This document shows positions 24,824 to 33,214 of a DNA stretch of 64,000 nt, in pieces. Under the pieces are notes generated by a model, which was not told the origin of the DNA, did not search any database, and worked only from the letters and a program-made list of their open reading frames with translations. The stretch is from Rhizobiaceae bacterium (GTDB lineage Bacteria > Pseudomonadota > Alphaproteobacteria > Rhizobiales > Rhizobiaceae), in the NCBI GenBank assembly GCA_029233925.1, contig JARGOX010000006.1, forward strand, positions 62,001-126,000. Reading direction: 5' to 3'. Made by a program: the position numbers and the translations under genes. Within the stretch, counting starts at the first letter, position 1. Every line of letters begins with the position of its first letter.

Positions 24824-25788
24824 GCAGGCGCTTTTGGGAGACAGACTGGTTCGGGCCACTCATGGTCATTGTTGTGGCTGTCGCCGTCGTCAGCGCACTG
24901 AACCCATCGTTTCTGTCACCATTCAATATCCAGGTCCTGCTGCTGGCCATCGCCGTCAATGCGATGATCGCATTTTCCCAGATGATCATCATCGCCATTG
25001 GCCAGATGAATCTCTCGGTCGGCGCCATCGGCGGGCTTTCTGCCATTGCCTTTGCGGGCATGATGGAAGTCTGGGGCATACCCTGGCCAATCGCGGCCAT
25101 TCTGGCGCTGGCCCTGGGCGTACTCGCTGGCGTTGCCAATGGCGTTCTCGTGGCACTGACCGGCATCTCGGCCTTTGTCATCACGCTGGCCAGCCTGTCG
25201 GTTTACAAAGGCGTCAATCTGGGAATCACCGAGGCACAGCCTTTCTACAAGATACCGGATGTCGTGAAGGGGCTTGGCAATGACACATTTTTCCATCCCC
25301 TGCCCTGGCTGATCATTCCCTGTGTTCTGGCGGCCTTGCTCTTGTGGTATCTGCTCAACAGACTGCCACTTGGACGCTCCATTCTTGCCGTGGGCGGAAA
25401 CGAGCACGCCGCCGAACTGTCCGGCATTTCCGTGCGCCGGGTGGTGATTGTCGCCCACGCCATCTCCGGGCTTCTGGCGGCATCAGCGGGCATCATGCTG
25501 GTGGGCCGGTTGCAATTGGGTCAGCCGACGATTGGCGATGACTGGCTGATCCTGTCATTTGCGGCACCGGTTATCGGCGGTGCAATCCTGTCCGGTGGGC
25601 ATGTCAGCGTGGCAGGTACCTTGCTTGGTGTTGCCATTGTCGCCATTTTTACACAGGTGCTTGTCCTGTTCAACATCGATCCGTTTCTTGTTCAGGTGGT
25701 GCTGGGCGTGCTTATCCTGTGGGCGGTCGGGGTCAATCGTTTCCGCGAGGTCCGTGCCTTGAAGCATAGCGCGCAGGTGGCGTCATGA
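24820..25788 (+). CDS. Sugar ABC transporter permease (RbsC/AraH class), second subunit
   Basis: A 322-residue permease of the same family as its neighbour, with IIIAIGQMNLSVGAIGGLSA, ISAFVITLASLSVYKGVNLG and LGRSILAVGGNEHAAELSGI in matching places. It overlaps the following ATPase gene by 4 bases. The pair is probably a heterodimer. The sequence is clean, with about nine membrane segments. Confidence 0.9.
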   Translation: MSRRFWETDWFGPLMVIVVAVAVVSALNPSFLSPFNIQVLLLAIAVNAMIAFSQMIIIAIGQMNLSVGAIGGLSAIAFAGMMEVWGIPWPIAAILALALGVLAGVANGVLVALTGISAFVITLASLSVYKGVNLGITEAQPFYKIPDVVKGLGNDTFFHPLPWLIIPCVLAALLLWYLLNRLPLGRSILAVGGNEHAAELSGISVRRVVIVAHAISGLLAASAGIMLVGRLQLGQPTIGDDWLILSFAAPVIGGAILSGGHVSVAGTLLGVAIVAIFTQVLVLFNIDPFLVQVVLGVLILWAVGVNRFREVRALKHSAQVAS

Positions 25789-27332
25789 GCATCCAGAATT
25801 CCCCATCAGAAACGGACGTGTTTATTGCCGAGGGCATGATCAAGACCTTTCCCGGCGTCACCGCACTGGAGGACGTGAGGCTTTCCCTTTCCAAGGGATC
25901 GATCCACGCATTGCTGGGTGAAAACGGCGCAGGAAAGTCAACACTCATCAAAGCCATCACCGGCGTTCATCGTCTGGATTCCGGCCGCATGATGCTGAAC
26001 GGACAGCTGTTTGAGCCCTCCGATACGCGCGACGCCATCAGTCGGGGCATTGGCGTGGTGCATCAGGAACGCAATCTCATTCCGCGGTTTTCCATCGGCG
26101 AGAATATTTTCCTCGAAAGCCTGAATGCCCATCCGCTGCGACGCATCGATTACAACAAACTCTTTCGTGACGCCCGCGTCTGGCTGGAAATGCTGGGCGT
26201 TGATGCCGACCCGGCAATGCCGGTCCATCGCCTGAGTGTGGCAAAGACCCAATTGGTGGAGATCGCCAAGGCCCTGTCTTTGAATTCGCGCATTCTGTTG
26301 CTCGACGAGCCGACGGCAGCGCTCACACCGCACGAAACAGACACATTGTTCAAGATTTTGCGTCAGCTGCGCGATGATGGTGTCAGTCTGATGTTTGTCA
26401 GCCACAAGCTGGAGGAAGTGCAGGAAATCTGCGATCGGGTAACCGTTCTGCGTGATGGGAAAAACGCCTGTGAAAGCCAACCGCTGAAAGGCCTCGACAG
26501 GCAGGCCATCGTGCGCCTGATGATCGGTCGCAATGAACAGATTCCAGACTGGTCGGCGCGTGACCGTTCCACGGGCACGGCCGTGCTGCAATTGACGAAT
26601 GTCTCCACCTCGCTGGGTCACAAGGAGATCGACCTGAGCGTTCACAAGGGAGAGATAGTCGGTCTTTACGGACTTGTCGGCGCAGGACGCAGCGAATTGG
26701 CCAAATCAATTCTCGGCAAGTTTCAGGTGACCGGCGGCGAAGTTCTGGTCAACGGCAGCCGTGCGCAAATCCACAGCGTTGCCGACGCCGTACGGCAGTA
26801 CCGGATCGGTTATGTCAGCGAGGACCGCAAGAGCGAGGGCCTTGTGCTGATGCATTCGGTTCTGGAAAATGTCGGCATGCCCATATGGCGCCGACTGGCA
26901 GGCCTGGCGCATTTTCTGACCAATGGCAAAATTCGCAAACACACCGAACCCTATATCCGCAAACTGGAAGTGCGCACGCCGTCGCTGGACCAGCATGTCG
27001 GCAATCTGTCGGGTGGAAACCAGCAGAAGGTCAGCGTTGCCAAATGGCTGGCTGCCCAGGTGCAGATCCTGATTATCGATGAACCCTCCGTCGGCATCGA
27101 CATCAAGACCAAAGCCTATCTGCATGAACTGATCCGCGAATTATCGGACAATGGAACGGCATTGCTGCTGATCACCAGCGACATGCCGGAAATGATCACA
27201 CTGGCAGACCATATCGTGGTCATGAACGACTATCAAATCATGGGTGAAATCGACAACACCCGCGACTACGACACGATGAGTGAACGCATCATGACCCTGA
27301 TTCAGGGTGAGGAGCCGGCCGCCGCAGAATAG
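25785..27332 (+). CDS. Sugar ABC transporter ATP-binding protein (double ATPase, RbsA/MglA class)
   Basis: A 515-residue tandem ABC ATPase. Domain 1 (about 12-250) has Walker A GENGAGKST, a degenerate signature LSVAKTQLVEIA and Walker B ILLLDEPTAAL. Domain 2 (about 260-505) has the variant P-loop GLVGAGRSE, signature LSGGNQQKV and ILIIDEPSVGID. It completes the importer begun at 22703. No kinase follows, so the sugar is presumably handled unphosphorylated, in line with the oxidative enzymes nearby. Confidence 0.92.
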   Translation: MSIQNSPSETDVFIAEGMIKTFPGVTALEDVRLSLSKGSIHALLGENGAGKSTLIKAITGVHRLDSGRMMLNGQLFEPSDTRDAISRGIGVVHQERNLIPRFSIGENIFLESLNAHPLRRIDYNKLFRDARVWLEMLGVDADPAMPVHRLSVAKTQLVEIAKALSLNSRILLLDEPTAALTPHETDTLFKILRQLRDDGVSLMFVSHKLEEVQEICDRVTVLRDGKNACESQPLKGLDRQAIVRLMIGRNEQIPDWSARDRSTGTAVLQLTNVSTSLGHKEIDLSVHKGEIVGLYGLVGAGRSELAKSILGKFQVTGGEVLVNGSRAQIHSVADAVRQYRIGYVSEDRKSEGLVLMHSVLENVGMPIWRRLAGLAHFLTNGKIRKHTEPYIRKLEVRTPSLDQHVGNLSGGNQQKVSVAKWLAAQVQILIIDEPSVGIDIKTKAYLHELIRELSDNGTALLLITSDMPEMITLADHIVVMNDYQIMGEIDNTRDYDTMSERIMTLIQGEEPAAAE

Positions 27333-27348
27333 AAGGATCGCGGCTTTA

Positions 27349-28182
27349 TCAAACAGCGTAGAAGCGCGCGCAGGTCAGCCCGAGGATGGCCGCCTGCTCG
27401 TCAGCACTCAGCGCCGCTGCCCAATCCTCAACCACAGCCAGCGTCTCACCGTAATTGCCGGCCAGCGTACAGACAGGCCAGTCGGAACCGATCATCAGAC
27501 GATTGGCGCCAAAGGCCTCCAGAACAGTATCAAGGTAGGGCTTGAAGGTTTGCGCCTGCCAATTGGACCAATCGGCTTCAGTGACCATGCCGGACAGTTT
27601 GCAAAGAACATTTTCCCGCTCGGCAATCGCCCTTATACCCCTTTCCCATTCATCCCAGTCACTGCCATCCATCAGCGGTTTGGCAATGTGATCGACCACA
27701 AAGGGCTGGTTCGCCATGCGATCGACAAGCCTGATGGCAGCAGGCAGATGGATCGTGCGCAACAGCAGATCATAGGTCAGGCCATGTTTTGCCAGACAAC
27801 CCACGCCGCGCGCATGGTCTGCGCTGTCAGCAAAATCCGGATCGGCACGATCATGGATTAGCATCCTGTAGCCTTTGAGAGCCGAAGCATCGGCGTAGCG
27901 TTCGAGTCGGGTTTCGATATCAGGCGCACAAAGATCGATCCAGCCGACAACCCCGCGGATACTGGAATCACGCGCGGCCAGCTCAAGAAGAAAATCCGTC
28001 TCTGCCTCCACTTCCCGCGCCTGCACGGCAATCGTTCCCTCAATGCCCGCTTGCGTTCGCAGCGGCGCCAGATCCGCCGGCAGAAAGTTTTGCCTTATGG
28101 CAACAAGATCTTCCGTCATCCACGCGAAGTCCTGCGCATTCGCAGCGTAGTCCCAATAGTGCTGGTGTGCATCAAGTCTCAT
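27349..28182 (-). CDS. Amidohydrolase-fold sugar lactonase (COG3618, L-fucono-lactonase-like)
   Basis: A 277-residue metal-dependent TIM-barrel hydrolase. The first metal motif is in MRLDAHQHYWDYA (DAHQHYW, residues 3-9); later landmarks are VVGWIDLCAPDIE, VVDHIAKPLMDG and LMIGSDWPVCTLAG (Asp near the C-terminal strand). This family hydrolyses sugar lactones such as L-fucono-, L-rhamnono- and galactono-1,4-lactone. It is convergent with the importer's ATPase gene. Its promoter carries the same operator module as the importer, so both respond to the same signal. It would open the lactone made by the aldo/keto reductase at 29078. Confidence 0.85.
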   Translation of the reverse strand: MRLDAHQHYWDYAANAQDFAWMTEDLVAIRQNFLPADLAPLRTQAGIEGTIAVQAREVEAETDFLLELAARDSSIRGVVGWIDLCAPDIETRLERYADASALKGYRMLIHDRADPDFADSADHARGVGCLAKHGLTYDLLLRTIHLPAAIRLVDRMANQPFVVDHIAKPLMDGSDWDEWERGIRAIAERENVLCKLSGMVTEADWSNWQAQTFKPYLDTVLEAFGANRLMIGSDWPVCTLAGNYGETLAVVEDWAAALSADEQAAILGLTCARFYAV

Positions 28183-28275
28183 TGACTGTAACCCTCCATC
28201 CGCCGTGCTGACGGCGCTCGCCGATTTCCATCAAGTGCTGTTCGTATTCCCACTGAGCGCTTCACTTGTCTTCCA

Positions 28276-28304
28276 CTGTATGGACTACCATGGTAGTAGG
28301 TCAA
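28276..28304 (-). promoter_or_regulatory. Lactonase promoter with GntR-type operator
   Basis: On the minus strand, TTGACC (28304-28299) is followed by TACTACCATGGTA (28298-28286) and, at 17-18 bases, a weak -10 (ATACAG or TACAGT). The perfect palindrome ACTACCATGGTAGT is 28284-28297. The module differs by one base in 19 from that at 22596-22614. It also lies 46 bases before the GntR start at 28343. Confidence 0.7.
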
Positions 28305-28342
28305 TACAGACATTAACAAGGCGGGCCAATGGGTTGGCGACC

Positions 28343-29041
28343 ATGATCAGCAAGACGACACAACAGACGGTAAAAATCGACCAGGAGACTCCCATAACGG
28401 TTCAGGTCCATGCCCATTTGCGCCGACTTATCCTGACTTTGCAGATCAAGCCGGGAGAGGCATTGAGCGAGAAGGAACTGTCTGTGAAGCTCGGTGTTAG
28501 CCGAACGCCGGTGCGCGAGGCTTTCATTCGGCTTTCCGAAGAAAGACTGGTGGACATATTCCCCCAGCGCGGCACGCTTGTAGCGCCGATCCGGCTGGCG
28601 GAAATCGAGGAAGCGCAATTTCTGCGCGGCGTTCTGGAGGCGGCCATCGTCAAACGGGCGGCAAGATCCATCGACGAGACACATCTCAAATTGCTGGAAG
28701 ACAATCTGCGCCTGCAGCAGCGAACCCTGTTGCGCAAGGATTACGACGCCCTTTTGGAAATCGACGAACGTTTCCACAATCTATTGTGCGAAAGTGTTTC
28801 GCTGCCCCGTGCGTGGCGCATGATCCACGTCCTGAAAGGCCAGATCTATCGCGTAAGCTACCTGACGCTGCCGGAACCTGGCCATGGCGAACAGATGGTC
28901 CAGCAGCACACAGATATTCTTGAAGCTGTTCGAGGCGGGGATGAAGAACGGGCAGAGCAGGAAATGCGTAAACATCTTCAGGAAATCTGGGGTCCCATCG
29001 AGCGTATGGTTCAGGATAACAATGAAATTTTTCAATCATGA
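28343..29041 (+). CDS. GntR family (FCD subfamily) regulator of the sugar unit
   Basis: About 232 residues. The winged helix is seen in LSEKELSVKLGVSRTPVREAF (starting near residue 42), and the FCD domain follows with EIDERFHNLLCESVS and a C-terminal His in VQQHTDILEAV. I start at the ATG at 28343 (MISKTTQQTV); the upstream part of the frame would run across the operator. The close match between the operators at 22603 and 28284, and its place between lactonase and aldo/keto reductase, make it the likely regulator of the whole sugar set. The effector is probably a pathway acid or lactone. Confidence 0.87.
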   Translation: MISKTTQQTVKIDQETPITVQVHAHLRRLILTLQIKPGEALSEKELSVKLGVSRTPVREAFIRLSEERLVDIFPQRGTLVAPIRLAEIEEAQFLRGVLEAAIVKRAARSIDETHLKLLEDNLRLQQRTLLRKDYDALLEIDERFHNLLCESVSLPRAWRMIHVLKGQIYRVSYLTLPEPGHGEQMVQQHTDILEAVRGGDEERAEQEMRKHLQEIWGPIERMVQDNNEIFQS

Positions 29042-29077
29042 GGACAGGCCATCCGGCACTGTCGACAGGAGGCATTC

Positions 29078-30049
29078 ATGAAACGCGAACTTCCCAAAAT
29101 CGGTTTTGGTGGCGCACCAATCGGCGGTCTGCTCGACGCCGTCGATGACGCCGCGGCGATCCAGACAATCCAGTCAGCGCTTGATCGTGGCATCAGCTAT
29201 TATGATACAGCGCCCTATTATGGATTCGGACTGTCCGAACGGCGCCTTGGCGATGCCGTCCGTGGCCACGACGATATCGTCGTTTCCAGCAAGGTGGGAA
29301 GGCTTTTGAAACCCGGTCTGCCGCCTAATCCTGCTGATTATGGCTGGCCGAAACCGTTGCCGTTTCACCCCGTATTCGACTATGGCTACGATGCCGTCAT
29401 GCGGTCCCATGAAGATTCCCTGCAACGCATGGGACGGGACAGAATCAATGTCCTGTTTCTGCATGACCTGGGCCCTCTCACCCACCCGGACGCAGAAGAA
29501 GAAGCCCGCCATTTCAAGGATGCCATGAGCGGCGGATACCGCGCTTTGGACGAACTGCGCCGGGCTGGCGACATCGACGGATTCGGTATTGGCGTCAATG
29601 AGATTGACGTGTCGTTACGCGCGCTGGATCATGGTGATTGGGATGTTTTTTTGCTGGCTGGCCGTTACACGCTGCTGGAACAGGAAGCCCAGGCCGAGTT
29701 GTTGCCCGCCTGCGCTGCACGCGCTGTGCGCATCGTCGTGGGCGGTCCGTTCAATTCCGGAATTCTGGTAGGTGGATCAACCTGGAACTATGAGGCAGCA
29801 CCAGAGGACATTCGGCAGAAAGTAGCGGGCCTCAAGGCTGTTTGTGAATCCCATGGCGTGCCCCTTCCCGCCGCTGCGCTGAAATTCCCCTTGGCCAATC
29901 CGGTCGTCGCCAGCGTGATTCCCGGTTCGCGCACGCCGGCGGAATTCAAGCAACTGATGGAATGGTGGAACACAGAAATCCCGGACGCGCTGTGGAGCGA
30001 TCTGCAAACACAGGGATTCATTCGCGAGGATGCGCCCCTGCCGGTTTAG
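29078..30049 (+). CDS. Aldo/keto reductase, D-threo-aldose/L-fucose dehydrogenase-like
   Basis: A 323-residue AKR barrel. Catalytic Asp and Tyr lie in YYDTAPYYGFGLSERRLG (about residues 45-62), the Lys in VSSKVGRLLKP and the His in VLFLHDLGPL. The large loop NPADYGWPKPLPFHPVFDYG before the LFLHD strand is typical of L-fucose (D-threo-aldose) 1-dehydrogenase and pyridoxal dehydrogenase members. These oxidise C1 of L-fucose, D-arabinose or related sugars to the lactone, which fits the neighbouring lactonase. It follows the GntR gene after 36 bases, probably on one transcript, and its stop overlaps the convergent AraC gene by 4 bases. Confidence 0.87.
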   Translation: MKRELPKIGFGGAPIGGLLDAVDDAAAIQTIQSALDRGISYYDTAPYYGFGLSERRLGDAVRGHDDIVVSSKVGRLLKPGLPPNPADYGWPKPLPFHPVFDYGYDAVMRSHEDSLQRMGRDRINVLFLHDLGPLTHPDAEEEARHFKDAMSGGYRALDELRRAGDIDGFGIGVNEIDVSLRALDHGDWDVFLLAGRYTLLEQEAQAELLPACAARAVRIVVGGPFNSGILVGGSTWNYEAAPEDIRQKVAGLKAVCESHGVPLPAAALKFPLANPVVASVIPGSRTPAEFKQLMEWWNTEIPDALWSDLQTQGFIREDAPLPV

Positions 30050-31032
30050 AGCCTGCCTTGTTGATTTGCCGGAAACTCTTGCCTGTTTTTTCGGAAATGG
30101 CTGGGCGGAACGTTGTATAGTCTTCTGAACGCCCGGCAGAATGCAGCTTCCGACTGATATCCCGATTCCAAGGCGATCTTCGAGATCGATTCAGTCGTTT
30201 CCTGGAGATATTTGCAGGCAAGCTGCATGCGCCATTTGGTGAGATAACGCGAAACCGAATCGCCGACGAGATGGGTAAAACGCGCGGAAAAATTCGATCT
30301 GGACATGCCCACCTCACGCGCAAGACGGTTTACACTCCATTCCTGATCCGGACTTTTGTGCATCAGCGAGAGCGCCCGTCCAATTTGTTTGTCGCGCAGG
30401 GCCGCCAACCAGCCTGTTTGCGCCTCTGGCGCAGAAATCAACCAGGCCCTGATCGCTTGAATGATCAGTATATCCGCCAATCGGGTCAGAACCGTTTCAC
30501 CGCCTGCCTGCAAAGCGCTTGATTCTAGCGCAATAAGCCCCAGCGTGCTTTGCAACCAACTGCCGCTTTCGGCATTCCAACTGTTCAAACACAGAATATT
30601 GGGCAACAGGGCCACGAGACGCTGAGCGGCCACATGGTCAAAGCGAACCACGCCGTATGTGACCTGTGTCAGCGCGCCGCCTCCGCCATATTGCATGATT
30701 TCATAGCAGTCACTGATCTGGTCTATCGGTATATCGCCAAGTGGCTCTGCATCAGCATGCAGTTCACTGCGCAAGATGTGCGCATTGCCGTGAGGAATAA
30801 GCGTCAGGCTCCCCTGCTGTAGCAATCGCGGCTCTTCCCCGGCCATTTCAATCCAGCACTGCCCGGATGTGACAACCGAGAAGATCATATGGTTCTCTAT
30901 ATGCGGAATTTCCACGCCCCAGGGCGCAGTCAGTTCCGCTCTGCAGTAGAGCGTTCCGGTCAGCCTCAGCAGGTGAAGAGCCTCGCCAAGCGGATCAACG
31001 GAGGCATGGGGGCGAACATTCGAAAAAGACAT
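30046..31032 (-). CDS. AraC family regulator with N-terminal cupin domain
   Basis: A 328-residue regulator. The N-terminal cupin-type ligand region (about residues 15-190, including MIFSVVTSGQCWIEM) is of the AraC cupin_6 type. The C-terminal double helix-turn-helix contains WSVNRLAREVGMSRSNFSARF and ISKIALESGYQSEAAFCRAFRR. This subtype typically controls a divergent gene encoding an enzyme or small membrane protein; here that gene is at 31170. It ends convergently on the AKR gene. The effector is unknown. Confidence 0.88.
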   Translation of the reverse strand: MSFSNVRPHASVDPLGEALHLLRLTGTLYCRAELTAPWGVEIPHIENHMIFSVVTSGQCWIEMAGEEPRLLQQGSLTLIPHGNAHILRSELHADAEPLGDIPIDQISDCYEIMQYGGGGALTQVTYGVVRFDHVAAQRLVALLPNILCLNSWNAESGSWLQSTLGLIALESSALQAGGETVLTRLADILIIQAIRAWLISAPEAQTGWLAALRDKQIGRALSLMHKSPDQEWSVNRLAREVGMSRSNFSARFTHLVGDSVSRYLTKWRMQLACKYLQETTESISKIALESGYQSEAAFCRAFRRLYNVPPSHFRKNRQEFPANQQGRL

Positions 31033-31169
31033 GTTTGACAGATATCACAGATAGATGTCAGAAGTCCAGACAGTTAGGACGATCGGCAAAGTTATCAAGA
31101 CAAGTAATCATTGTTCATCCAGCTTTTTGCGTTATTCTGCGCAAACACTTCAACAGGAAAGGAAGAACG

Positions 31170-31571
31170 ATGCAGAACTTGAAAACACAGAGGGGCGTCC
31201 TGATTGGCTCAGGAGCAATCGCTATTGCGGTTGGGTCAGGGTTGCTCTTTTCACCCGAAGCATTTCACGCACTCAATGGCATTGATCTGGGCGATAATGT
31301 CAGCCTGATGAGTGAAATACGCGCCCCCGGCGCCGGCCTGTTGGCAAGCGGACTGCTCATCCTCTCTGGCGTATTTGTCAGCAGGCTGTCATTCGCCGCA
31401 CTGGTTGTCGCTATGCTGCTGTATCTCTCCTACGGCATCTCCCGCTTCTACAGCATGGCACTCGATGGCCTTCCGGCAGATGGAATCATCTTTGTTGCAT
31501 TTCTGGAGATAGCAATTGGCTTGGCCTGTGCTTTTACCTTGCAGCGACACCTCAGAACCCATCCCTATTGA
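31170..31571 (+). CDS. DUF4345-like small membrane protein
   Basis: A 133-residue protein with four hydrophobic segments (VLIGSGAIAIAVGSGLLF; GAGLLASGLLILSGVFV; FAALVVAMLLYLSYGISRF; GIIFVAFLEIAIGLACAFTL). The motif MSEIRAPGAGLLASG is typical of the DUF4345 group. AGGAAAGGAAG precedes the ATG at 31170. It is divergent from the AraC regulator, which is a common pairing. Its function is unknown. Confidence 0.75.
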   Translation: MQNLKTQRGVLIGSGAIAIAVGSGLLFSPEAFHALNGIDLGDNVSLMSEIRAPGAGLLASGLLILSGVFVSRLSFAALVVAMLLYLSYGISRFYSMALDGLPADGIIFVAFLEIAIGLACAFTLQRHLRTHPY

Positions 31572-31606
31572 CCGGAACACTCCCACCCCAAGCGATCAGC
31601 TTGTGG

Positions 31607-32716
31607 TCAACCCGTTGCCCAGTCCAGCGCTTCAACTCTGGCCGCCTTGATTGCCGGCCAATCCCAATCGATGCCAAGACCCGGTTTTTCGTCCGGCCAT
31701 GCGCGCCCCTCTTCGATGCGCAGGCCGGATGTCGTTATTGTGTCCAGTTGCGGAATATACTCAAGCCATGGGGCATTTGGTATCGCACAGACAAGGCTGG
31801 CATGCAGTTCCATCAGGAAATGCGGACAGACCGGAACGTTGAAAGCTTCTGCCATATGCGCCACTTTCATCCAAGGGGTTATGCCGCCTATACGGGCCAC
31901 ATCCACCTGCACGATTGATGCGCCTCCCGATACCAGATAATCCTTGAACTGACTGATCGAATACATGCTTTCGCCCACAGCGATGGGAACCGAGGTCGAT
32001 GCCGCCAGCCGGGCATGTTCCAACACGTTGTCGGCAGGCATGGGCTCTTCCAGCCAGCCAATATCGAATTCCTCCAGCATATGCGCGCGGCGCGTTGCCT
32101 CGGCGCGGCTGAAGGACTGATTGGCATCAACCATGATCTCATAGGAAGGTCCGACGGCGGCGCGTACGGCCGCAATCCGCTCCCGATCCTGCGACAGGTG
32201 AGGCTTGCCAATCTTGATCTTCGATCCGGCGAAACCCTTTGCCTGGGCTTCCAGCGCATCTTTCACCAGCAAATCGGTATCAATGTGCAGCCAGCCGCCT
32301 TCCGTCGTGTAGCAGGGAACATTGTTCTTTGCCCCACCCAGCAAGCGGAACAACGGCAGCCCGGCTTTTCTACACCGCAAATCCCAAAGCGCCGTGTCGA
32401 TAGCCGCCAGGGCCAGCGAGGTAATCGCGCCAACAGCTGTCGCATGCGTCGCAAAAAGCAGGCTTTGCCAGATACCCTCGATTTCCTCGGCCTCCCTGCC
32501 AATCAGGCGCGGCACGAGTGTCTGGCGCAGAAGCGACATGATCGCCGGACCGCCCTGCCCAATGGTATAGGAATAACCCGTACCGATGGCGCCATCCGCA
32601 TCGCGGATTCGCACAATGGGCGTTTCCTGACTTTCGAAGGATTGAATGGCATCCGTGCGGCGCACCTTCGGTTTCAGATCCACCATCAGGATTTCCACAT
32701 GTTCGATAATCGCCAT
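31607..32716 (-). CDS. Enolase-superfamily (mandelate racemase/muconate lactonizing-like) sugar acid dehydratase
   Basis: A 369-residue member of the MR subgroup. The first catalytic Lys lies in the KxK region of AGSKIKIGKP. Metal ligands are in IMVDANQSF, WLEEPMPADN and VAVGES-like IAVGESMYS, and the opposite base is the His of VCPHFLMELHASL with Asp in QVDVARIGG. Enzymes of this kind dehydrate aldonates to 2-keto-3-deoxy-aldonates. With the AKR, the COG3618 lactonase and the XylX-like enzyme it completes a plausible four-step oxidative route. It has its own promoter region; an inverted repeat CCTTTG/CAAAGG (32729-32734 / 32751-32756) is just upstream. Confidence 0.85.
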   Translation of the reverse strand: MAIIEHVEILMVDLKPKVRRTDAIQSFESQETPIVRIRDADGAIGTGYSYTIGQGGPAIMSLLRQTLVPRLIGREAEEIEGIWQSLLFATHATAVGAITSLALAAIDTALWDLRCRKAGLPLFRLLGGAKNNVPCYTTEGGWLHIDTDLLVKDALEAQAKGFAGSKIKIGKPHLSQDRERIAAVRAAVGPSYEIMVDANQSFSRAEATRRAHMLEEFDIGWLEEPMPADNVLEHARLAASTSVPIAVGESMYSISQFKDYLVSGGASIVQVDVARIGGITPWMKVAHMAEAFNVPVCPHFLMELHASLVCAIPNAPWLEYIPQLDTITTSGLRIEEGRAWPDEKPGLGIDWDWPAIKAARVEALDWATG

Positions 32717-33214
32717 GACTGACCGGATCCTTTGTTTGACACCCTTTTTACAAAGGTTAAGCCGCCCGCGCTGGCCTGTCGATAGGCAAAGATTTCAAAC
32801 AGGTCTCCCATTGTGACGAGCCCGCACAAAAGCATGAATAATCTGTCGCGCACCCTCAATGCCGGGGGCGGTTCTATCGCGCCGCAAAACAAAATTTGGC
32901 AATCGCGGTTTTGCCGTTATCGCTGTGCAATGTTCTGCCGTTCGTGGAACTGTTTGGAATCACTGCGGCAGCCGCAGACGGTTCTCGGCATGTCAATTTT
33001 AATAGCCGGCTTGCGCCTCGGATCGCTATATGGACACTTGAAAACAACCTGATTAGGAAAGAATGCAACTTGCCGATTGAAAATCCAGACGATATTGAAA
33101 TGAAGGGGACGCGACGCCTTTTCGTCCCGCTCCAGGAGTTTGTCAGGACACACGCCAGGACAGTCGTGTGGTTTTTAGATGTTGGTTGCATGGGACATTC
33201 GACGGTGAGAGAAT
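32717..33214. other. Intergenic region of about 500 bases, no gene seen
   Basis: The stretch holds the leader of the enolase-superfamily gene (minus) and of the histidine kinase gene (plus). A frame at 32896-33222 exists but shows no domain and no ribosome site. I see a CCTTTG/CAAAGG inverted repeat near 32729-32756 and nothing else I can support. Confidence 0.5.
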
